Under the pieces are notes generated by a model. It had not been told where the DNA came from. It saw only the letters and a program-made list of their open reading frames with translations, and made no database searches. From assembly GCA_030248065.1 (NCBI GenBank), contig JASAMV010008121.1:1-45863 (forward strand): 45,863 nt of DNA. Direction: 5' to 3'. The position numbers and the translations under genes are program-made. Positions within the stretch are counted from its first letter, which is position 1; each line of letters starts with the position of its first letter. The stretch comes from Rhynchonema sp. JSB1_4. Lineage: Eukaryota; Nematoda; Chromadorea; Monhysterida; Xyalidae. Positions 35,676-45,863 of this stretch are shown one piece after another.

Positions 35676-36101
35676 CAGTGCTGCGGCTACTTTCGAGGGG
35701 GAGATACTCTACCTTCCGGCCAAAAAGAGTGGGAGATACCGGGATAGTACCCAGAATATTGGGGGGAATACGATTTGGGGGCGGTGGGGGGGAAGAAATT
35801 TTATGGGGAGATACCGTAACCGTACCATACTATTTTCGCGAGAATTCAATTTTTGTAGGTTAAAATGTGCATAAATCGCGCGCAACGCGCAAGTTTTTGC
35901 ACTTTTGATCGATTTTGGCCCGATTTTTGGCCAGTTTGGACCAGAAGAGGTTAATCCTGGGGTGAAATTTTGAAAACATTGGGGGAGATACTGTACTAGA
36001 GAGGGGAAGATACTGTACCTCCGCGCGGGGTGGCACATACCGTACCGACGACGGCGAGGGGGAGCTATTGTACGTTTGGGGGGACCCCCCAGCCGTCACT
36101 G
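35676..36101. mobile_element. hAT-like miniature element with GGGGGAGATACTGTACC subrepeats
   Basis: Ends CAGTGCTGCGGCT and AGCCGTCACTG are imperfect inverted repeats. I see no convincing 8-bp target duplication. The core (TCGCGAGAATTCAATTTTTGTAGG and a GCGCGC palindrome) matches the older element at 10395-11023 in reverse orientation, giving two copies of one family. Confidence 0.72.
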
Positions 36102-36117
36102 ACCATAAATCTAAAAT

Positions 36118-36830
36118 CTCCGGCCCGGCCCGAGGTGGCTAAAGCTCGGCCCAGCCCGAATTTTTTGGGTCAGATTTTTACCCAACTTTTGTCATATTGT
36201 TTGCGATTTTTCGGAACCTATTTTTTGGTGGAACAATAATTGCTTTCAATGAAAAAGTTGTCAGATAGACAAGTAGATCACTTACTTGCCGAATCCGTCA
36301 GAAATTTTAGTATTTTTGACAAAAAAGCCTAGCTTTGTCAGTAAAATAAGTCACTTCGTTCAGAAGCTTCGGGCTGGGGTGCCCGGCCCGGCCCAACCCG
36401 AATCAAAAGCCCAAAATCGCGGCCCGACCCGGCCCGAGCTCGGGCCTGCCCGATTGCGACTTCTGCTCCAAATCTCCGGCCCGGCCCGACCCGGTCCGGC
36501 CTGGCGATGCCAGGCCCGAATTTTTTGGGTCAGATTTTTACTCGATTTTTGTCATAATTTTTGCGATTTGTATAAACCTATTTTTTGGTGGAAAAATGAT
36601 TGCTCTCAATAAAAAAGTTGTCTGGTAGACAAGTAAGTACTGTACCGATCAGATCACTAACTTGCCGCATCCGCCAGAAATTTTAGCATTTTTGACAAAG
36701 AAATCACTATTCTTTCAGTAAAATAAGTTGCTTCAGACAGGAGCTTCGGGCCGGTGTGCACGGCCTTTCCCCACCAAATCTCCGGCCCGGTCCTGCCCAG
36801 CGAGCCCGAAACCAAAAGCCCTACCTAGCT
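36118..36830. repeat. Two tandem copies of a roughly 356-bp GC-cluster/AT-core repeat
   Basis: Copies starting near 36118 and 36474 both run from TCCGGCCCGGCCCGA through GAATTTTTTGGGTCAGATTT, CCTATTTTTTGGTGGAA, AAAAAGTTGTC, GCCAGAAATTTTAG-like text and CAGTAAAATAAGT, ending at an AGCTTCGGGC block. They are diverged by substitutions and small indels. No open frame is conserved between them. Confidence 0.75.
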
Positions 36831-36857
36831 AAATCGTGTGCGACCCCTGGCTGAAAG

Positions 36858-37779
36858 CAGAGGTGGGAATCGGGCCAGGTTACCTCGGCCCGGCCCGGCC
36901 CGATTTTTTCGGCCCGACTTTTTCTCATGATATTTTGAAGAAAATTTTTTGGTGCAAAAATTACAGTTTTTTGTTTAGAAGTGCCGTATTCCCTAAAATA
37001 GAGTCCCCCAAAAAACAGAGCCCCCCCCAACTTGGAATTCCCCGCTTGGGGGTCGTAAATTCAAGTTCTTGTGTAAGACGCCTTATGTACAACGTTTGTG
37101 GTTGAGTATATGATGACGTAAAGCCTTTTATGGACGATTTGCACCTAAAAACACTCAATAATCCCCCTAATACCTGATAATCATGGAAGTCGGTACTGAT
37201 TTGCAGAATCGTGAGAAATTTTGGCAAATTTGGCCTAATAAATCACGATTTTTTTATTGAAATTCGATGATGTCGGGCCTTTTCGGGCCGGCCACCCCGG
37301 CCCGGCCCGACATTCCGGAAAGTCGGCCCGGCCCGACCGTTCGGGCCGGAAACCTCGGCCCCACCCCGCCCCCACGTCGGGGCGGGCCGGCCCGATTCCC
37401 CACCTCTGGTACGCAAGCTTAGGTAAACAACGTTTGACACAACAACACAGCCCTACCATACCACTAATCTGTGGTACGGTGAAGGTTGGAGGTGGTGTTC
37501 TATTAACGGGGGTCAATTAATGGGGGGTTCTATTTTTGATTTCGAGCCATTTAGGGGGGGTTCAATTAATGGGGGGGGTTCTATTTCCGACAATACGGTA
37601 CCTGAAAATCATAGAGGTCGGTGCTGCTGAATCGCAAGAAATTTTGGCTAATTTACCGTAAACAGTCACAATTTTTTATTGAACTTCGATGATGTCGGGC
37701 CTTTCCGGGCCGACCATCCCGGCCCGGCCCGACATTCCAAAAAACCGGCCCGGCCCGATTGCCCCGATTCCCACCTCTG
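36858..37779. mobile_element. hAT-like composite element, CAGAGGTGGGAATCGGG termini
   Basis: Left end CAGAGGTGGGAATCGGGCC; right end CCCCGATTCCCACCTCTG. The 8-bp flanks GCTGAAAG and GGTGGAAG match at 6 of 8. An alternative right end CCCCACCTCTG lies at about 37409. A second inverted pair, CCGTATTCCCTAAAATAGAG near 36983 and its diverged complement ending AATACGG at about 37599, suggests a nested insertion. GATGATGTCGGGCC blocks recur at 37264 and 37688. Confidence 0.6.
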
Positions 37780-38972
37780 GGTGGAAGCCACCCTTTTTCG
37801 TGCCTGAAACACGCAGGCTGGGTCGGGAATTAATAAGCCATTAGCAAGCAGAGCGAAAATTGCCAAAAATGGGCGTTTTTGACTTCGGAATTCCTCAAGT
37901 ACTGCAAATTTGTTTGAAAAAAGTACCTTTTTTGTCACCATATTCCGGTACATAATGCCAAAAGGCTACGTTTTGGTACATATTCATGGAATTCTGTATC
38001 TTGAAGTTGGAAAACTTTTCTTAGAAAAACTTTTGTGAAAAAGAAGAATACGTATACAACCCCCTGCCACCAACAATAACAATGAAAAATGAAAATTGTG
38101 AAAAATCTCAGAAATTGTGAAATTAAAGGCAAAGAAAGAGAAATTCCGGTTCGGCGGCTCCACTCTGGTTGGGGTTCCCGGACTGACCATTGCAAAACGA
38201 CCCGCAAAGTGATAATTACATGCACGTGACGTGCCCGTGATTATATTGAAAACCAACGTAATCCGCTTTTGTATTATTTAGTATCCAGCATGAATTAACG
38301 TGTATCTTGCTAGATCATGATCTTATAATCATGAACCTCTATCCAATTGTTTCGTTGACAGCAACTTAGTATTTTATGTATTTTCTTGTAACTTGTGGCG
38401 TCAATTAAAGGTGGACTCTTTGGGAATCTCCCTTTTCGTCGGTTTGTTCGACGCAAGTCATCAGAACGCCAACAGCTTTTAGCTCGATCGGACCTAAGTC
38501 GATCAAGATCTTAAGATCCACAATTGCATGCTTCCAAATCAAATCACCAAAACATAAGCTGTGTGATGGGGCAAAGGGGGTTCTCGTCACTGTTCTCGTG
38601 TGTCATGATGATACTCTTCGGCCGAATGAACCAGTAATGAGCCAGTGGATCATTTTGAAAAACATGCATGAGCACCATTTTTACGATTTCTTTTCAGTTT
38701 GATGAACCCACTGTCGTTAGACGTCAACCAACACGTTGGAGATTTCATGATTGAGTGAGCAGGTGGAGGAACATATTTGGCCTCGACGTTTGTCATATTA
38801 CACAGCCAAGCCAGAAATGCGTTAATTAATCGACATGTGTCTGAGCGTGTGTCTTGTGTTGGGGGAGACTTTTACGACTTGACGTGGACAACAAACCTAC
38901 ACGTGCGACTGGCTCTCTGCCACTTTATAGTAAAACGACGTTAAAAATTTGTCTGCAATCCTGAAAACAATA
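37780..38972. other. Upstream flank of the glycosyltransferase gene
   Basis: No supported exon. Several short open frames on the minus strand lack coding character. The last few hundred bases should contain the promoter of the + strand gene starting at 38973. Confidence 0.35.
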
Positions 38973-41900
38973 ATGAACACACCGACTGTCGCCGATTTGT
39001 CCCGATTTATGAAAAATACGATTATCGAAAATCAACAGTTCTCCGTCATCAAACAGAATGTTTTCCTCTTCACTCTCGTTTGGACCATCTACAGCGGGTG
39101 TGTTTCTATGTTTCCTATCTTTTGTAAAAACTTGAGTTCACTTGAATTAGTTGTCATTGGAATATTGGTGAACAGATCGAGAAAGTTTCCCTCATTTTTA
39201 TGCTTCACACATTCTGTGCTGACGTTTCAATACATTACGGAGAGACTGGTGAACCGATGTGAACTGTTATGGGTGGTATTAACCAAAGTGGTCGGTCTGG
39301 TGTTGTTTGATCATAATTTTAGGGCATCCATGAATCTCGAAATGTCCTTGAAAAAAAGTCGCTTAGCAAAGCAAGACCGCGGGTCGATCCGATCACAAAG
39401 TTCGATACATACACGTGCGACCTCAATCATTAATTTAGCTTGGCGCACTTGCTCAATTTCTACGACCTCGACTATTCTCGCTATCAATTCGCTCATCCAA
39501 TCATGTACGTGCATCGTGCCTATGTAACACCGAGTGTCGAAGATCCTGAAGAGAACGTCACTCTCAACCTGTTCACTACAATGCGATGCACGCGCGCCAC
39601 AAGCATTCTAAACTTTACGCTCTATTCGAATGGTCGAAATCTGACACAACACGCGTGGCTGCAGCCAATGAGTGCTCACTGTCCTGTGGATGGTGTGCCT
39701 TCATGTGACTGGTTGGTGATGTTTCATTCCTGATTGCAAACTCCTCAGAAACAGCTCAGATTGCTTTCTTTCTTCTCTCAAATATGAGATGAGGGCTTTA
39801 ATTATGTGACTGTGTTCGGGTTTGCACAACTTTTACGCTGGTCAAAATGAGCCTCCTCCAACTCTGTCGCATAAAAAACGGCCCTCACAAAATTTGACCA
39901 AGCGTTCTCAAATTTTCACGCACCGCCGTTCATGTCTAATTGTCGTGTATGAATCGCATAACTGTGCTTTTTCATTGCCCGTTTCGACCTACTGACGGCA
40001 CAGACGGGCGGTGTAGCAGGTTCTCGTCAGTGCGAAAGCACCGGATGGCCAAATGACGACAGCAAGAGGACACGCCCAACTGGTTTGATATTCAGGTTCG
40101 CTTGGTGGATCAGGATCGAAAATATCGCATTGGATCTATTGGAGCGCAACGACAGTTCTATTGACGATGACCGCATCTATCTCAGTGTGCCGGGTTTCAG
40201 CCTGGACAAAACTCGCCAAAATCACAAAATGTTGGACTTGGACTATCAATTTGTGCCCAAGGGCATCGTGCACACCAGCCACCCGTCGAAAACGGCGGTC
40301 GGCACGCTGACTGTGTGCGTAAAAACGCTGCATTTCGTCACAAATTGGATTGAAATCATTCGATTCCTGGAAATATGGCATGTACTGGGTGGTGTGGACA
40401 CATTTCAGGTATGGCTGTTGCGTCTTTTTTCAAAATTCGTTGACTGCAATTTGCTCTTAGAATTTCTTTTATGAGGAAAATGCGAATATTTTTGGTGCAA
40501 AGTGCGCCCTAAAAAGGACAAAAGCCATTGTTCCAGGTGTATTGGCACTCGATGTCGACCGCATACCGATCGGTACTCAGAATTTATCAAAGAACAGGTG
40601 ATGTACGCTTGAGAAAAGCTTTTTGGATTTCAAAATTGGAAAACTATATACTTGTACAATATGGGAGGAGTATCCAATTCGACTTGTTTTCATAGACTGG
40701 AGGCCATTGTCAAAGCGAATACACCAGGTGGTTGGAGCCCACAAAGCCCGAACCCCCTGTGCACCTGGTGGTTTCCAAATCTGTCGCATACGATTTCCAG
40801 ATCTCATCGAGCTGATTGATTGGTCGTACCTTCCGAAAATCCGTGCCCTGATCGCACCGGCTAACGAATCGGTGTACATGGCCAATGAACATGCCGCCTG
40901 CAACGACTGCCTGGTTAGAAGCATTATACTCCGATATCAGCTCACGCCGTCAGGCTTTTGCTGAAGCTAACCAAAGTGTGAGCCCAAGCCAAAACCTAAA
41001 ATAACCTAAAACCGAATACCTTTACAGGTTCGAATGCGTCACGTGACCGAATACATCACAATGTTGCACGAACATGACCTGCTCAGATCGGGATTCGTCA
41101 GCTCGGATGTCAGCCTGATCAGTCATCTAGAGGGAATCAGTAAGTTGGTGTACTGATGAGCGATGTTTCAATACGTCGTGAAAAGCAAAGCAAAGTTGGA
41201 TGCATTTGTTGATTTTATCTCGCATTTTTTGCCGATCTCAAACTATGTGATCGCATAGGACCAAGTCAGATCACCACGATCACGTGGCTTCTTTAAACCG
41301 CCACTAATTTCGTTCACCATAAAAACTGCTCCCTACATAATGACACATGTTGCTGAAATTAGGGGCATCAGTAAATCTCTGAATATCCTTGACACAAAAG
41401 CTCGCTTTCGCTTTACGAAGGCAAGACTGCATCGGCAAGTCCTCTTATGCATTGAATGGTACCAGTGTGACTGAACCTGAAACCTTGCAGGTCAGCGGTA
41501 CGGCCAAGTGGATTTCTATCAACTGCGATTGATGCCCGCCTCTTTGACACAGATCGCCGATCAGCAAAGTCACTATGATATTGTCAATTTGTGGGACATC
41601 GATTTCAACGAATTAGCGACACTCAAAACACAGTCCTCAATAAAAGAGCCAGCCAGAGTGCTGCTGTTTCGAGCACACAAAGTCGACAGCGTCGATTTCT
41701 TCAACAATTGGTTTCCGGTGAGCAAAGGCTTGTAGTAATCAAAATTAGAGTGTAATCAAAATTACAGGAACATCAATGGTGTGCGATGACTGATGATTGT
41801 TAGTAACACCGATTTTCATTTTGTGAGCGCTTCCCTTCAATTTCAGGGTTCGCACCCACTGCACAGCTACAGCGAGTCAGTGCGCAACTGGCTGGTGTTG

Positions 41901-42245
41901 TCATTAGATGCTGATCATCCGATCTCATTAAGAGTTGACCGTAGATCAACCAAAAATCGACATCCGATGACCAATATCAATTTCAACACAAATCACCTCA
42001 AATCAGTCAACACCACTTATCACAAACGCCTTGTTCGTGCCCGAGCCAGACATCGTCAGTTGCGCGTCCACTACCCCTCCTTGCAATATAGGAAAGCGCG
42101 GCAGTTTGAATTCAAATATCGACTGACCTTCTGTCCGTCGCAGTGGATGAAAGGGCCGACGTCAACCACAGCTGATTGGCTCTATGCCAAGCAGAGTTGG
42201 ACACCCGTTGTAATACCGACTGTTGGAAAATATAGCGCATTCTGA
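38973..42245 (+). CDS. Glycosyltransferase family 92-like type II membrane protein, complete
   Basis: GT92 (DUF23) enzymes are Golgi glycosyltransferases, several of which add galactose to N-glycan core fucose. Eight exons close in phase: 38973-39097, 39439-39711, 40096-40408, 40537-40597, 40801-40913, 41028-41139, 41491-41717, 41847-42245 (TGA 42243-42245), giving 540 residues. Residues about 30-42 (VFLFTLVWTIYSG) form a single hydrophobic anchor after a short cytosolic tail. The luminal part has four N-glycosylation sequons (NVT, NFT, NLT, NDS). GT92 landmarks in order: TVCVKTLHF, WIEIIRFLEIWHVLGGVDTF (about 220-237), a short exon YWHSMSTAYRSVLRIY, then LIDWSYLP and the family signature as ACNDCL at about 290-295. 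Where GT92 enzymes carry FxDxDEF, this protein reads ITMLHEHDLL (309-312 HEHD), so catalysis is doubtful or altered. Donor and acceptor are unknown. The ATG chosen is the first in frame before the anchor. Confidence 0.8.
39320..39410 (+). repeat. Dispersed repeat copy in glycosyltransferase intron 1
   Basis: Reads GGGCATCCATGAATCTCGAA, then a CGCTTAGCAAAGCAAGACCG block and GATCACAAAGTTCGATAC. Same family as 1812-1905. Confidence 0.55.
41360..41440 (+). repeat. Dispersed repeat copy in glycosyltransferase intron 6
   Basis: Reads GGGGCATCAGTAAATCTCTG, then CGCTTTACGAAGGCAAGAC. This is among the best preserved copies of the family. Confidence 0.6.
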
Positions 42246-43771
42246 GATGCTGTTTAAATCTACTTTATTTAATTCGAGTCCACTTGGGCTGTTGTTTTCA
42301 GAGGTACTAGACGGGACCCGTGCCTACGGCCCGGCTACAGCGCCGCGCCCGTGCCCCCCCCCCCCCCCGAAGACCCGTTAGCATACCCAAAGCTACCCGT
42401 GAAAATTGACCCGTCATAGACGGCAGGCAGCGGTCAATGGAGTGAAGCGTGGTGGAAAAGAAACGGAAGATAACAAAGGGGAAACGGAGTTAAAAATAGG
42501 AGGGGGAGAGTGGAAAATGGGCTTGAGAAAGGTGGGAGGGAAGGGAAAGAGGAGGGGAGGTCAAGAAGGGGGAAAAGGGAATTGGAAAAAAGAAGGAAAG
42601 AGAAGAGAAAAGGGAAGGAAGGGCGGAAACGGAGTTAAAAATAGGAGGGGGAGAGTGGAAAATGGGCTTGAGAAAGGTGGGAGGGAAGGGAAAGAGAAGA
42701 GAGTGAAAATTGGAAAAAGAAGGAAAGAGAAGAGAAAAGGGAAGGAAGGGGAAAGGAAAGAAAAAAGGAGGGAGGGAATGGAAAGAGAGGAGAGTGAAAA
42801 GAGCCCCCCCCCCCCGAAGACCCGTTAGCATACCCAAAGCTACCCGTGAAAATTGACCCGTCATAGACGGCAGGCAGCGGTCAATGGAGTGAAGCGTGGT
42901 GGAAAAGAAACGGAAGATAACAAAGGGGAAACGGAGTTAAAAATAGGAGGGGGAGAGTGGAAAATGGGCTTGAGAAAGGTGGGAGGGAAGGGAAAGAGGA
43001 GGGGAGGTCAAGAAGGGGGGAAAGGGAATTGGAAAAAAGAAGGAAAGAGAAGAGAAAAGGGAAGGAAGGGCGGAAACGGAGTTAAAAATAGGAGGGGGAG
43101 AGTGGAAAATGGGCTTGAGAAAGGTGGGAGGGAAGGGAAAGAGAGGAGACTGGCCTGAGAAGGACGGAAGAAAGAAGGAAAGAGAAGAGAAAAGGGAAGG
43201 AAGGGGAAAGGAAAGAAAATAGGAGGGAAGGAAGGGAAAGAGAGGAGAGTGAAAATTGGAAAAAGAAGGAAAGAGAAGACAAAAGGGAAGGAAGGGGAAA
43301 GGAAAGAAAAAAGGAGGGAGGGAAGGGAAAGAGAGGAGAGTGAAAAGAGAGGGAGGGGGCCACAGACAGACAGACAGACATACATACACCTTCCTGTTTT
43401 AGTAGTATAGATTATTTGTAAACTTCATGTTGGTATAATGAGTATAATGATTTTTGCATTCAAGTCAATTTAGCGCACACTGCAGTTTATCATTATGCAA
43501 TCAAAAACAAGCACGAAAAACTGAAAGCTTACAATAAAAACATGCTTACACACTTACTGCGGCAGTTTTCATTCTTGATGATAATGGTCATGACAATTCT
43601 TATCGTGGCGAAGCTAAATAACCTACATAACTACAAGCTCTTCGGGTAAAACACGTCAGATCGGATATTGTGATCGCAGTTAAAAACGATTCTGATTAGA
43701 GGAACGGGCAAACATATACAGTAGGTAAGATGTTTCACAGCAAGATGTTAGGACACGGTATGGATAATATA
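42246..43771. other. Tail-to-tail intergenic region, glycosyltransferase and alpha-tubulin
   Basis: Mostly the GA-rich duplicated tract. Bases 43410-43771 are AT-rich and hold the alpha-tubulin 3' UTR; no exon is supported. Confidence 0.5.
42366..43350. repeat. Duplicated polypurine (GA-rich) tract with C-runs
   Basis: A block beginning CGAAGACCCGTTAGCATACC at 42368 recurs at 42815, an offset of 447 bp, and the two copies are nearly identical for some 300 bases. After a short mixed-base head, each becomes almost pure purine (GGAAAGAGAAG, GGAGGGAAGGG). Runs of 10-16 C precede both heads. Within each copy the unit GGAGTTAAAAATAGGAGGGG repeats. The block ends in ACAGACAGACAGACATACA followed by TTTTAGTAGTATAGATTA, which resembles the tail of a retroposon. 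The long frames on both strands are compositional. Confidence 0.85.

Positions 43772-45863
<2,092 letters not shown>

Noticed and set aside
42406..43389. Long Lys/Glu/Gly-rich and Phe/Pro/Ser-rich open frames on both strands
   Set aside because: They come from the purine-only composition and occur in both strands and several frames of the duplicated tract.

Overview
This is eukaryotic, animal-type nuclear DNA: every recognisable gene is split into short exons bounded by GT...AG introns, there are no operons, and the proteins are metazoan families. Exon by exon I could rebuild reading frames for seven genes whose phases all close. The lineage is not provable from the window. Compact genes, mostly short introns, a family-92 glycosyltransferase and dense short repeats would fit an invertebrate such as a parasitic flatworm, but that is a guess.

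Layout. (1) 284-3210, + strand: 3' part of a PTPN3/PTPN4-type tyrosine phosphatase. (2) 4126-11686, - strand: complete 18-exon SEC10/EXOC5 exocyst subunit. (3) 11974-14776: a foldback-like element made of two inverted minisatellite arrays around a decayed LINE fragment, with a 9-bp target duplication; it splits the shared upstream region of EXOC5 and centrin. (4) 14910-15600, + strand: four-exon centrin. (5) 16913-19498, - strand: six-exon UBE2K-type ubiquitin-conjugating enzyme with a C-terminal UBA. (6) 19499-23592: gene-poor, A/C-rich on the + strand. (7) 23593-34414, - strand: a 16-exon gene for an unrecognised low-complexity protein of about 1182 residues. (8) 34415-38972: repeat-dense, with several hAT-like miniature elements and GC-rich repeats. 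(9) 38973-42245, + strand: complete eight-exon family-92-like glycosyltransferase whose usual D-x-D-E motif is replaced. (10) 42366-43350: duplicated GA-rich tract. (11) 43772-45863, - strand: 3' part of an alpha-tubulin gene, open at the right edge.

The genes are unrelated housekeeping and cell-biology genes (vesicle tethering, centrioles, ubiquitin, microtubules, tyrosine phosphorylation, glycosylation) and I see no sign that they act as one pathway. The most unusual content is the mobile DNA. Several miniature elements have terminal inverted repeats starting CAGTG or CAGAG and readable 8-bp target duplications. They share one architecture: GTAC-containing tandem subrepeats on both sides of an AT-rich core. 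A decamer TGATGTTTCA/TGAAACATCA is scattered through introns far above chance, and the foldback element duplicated a site matching it.
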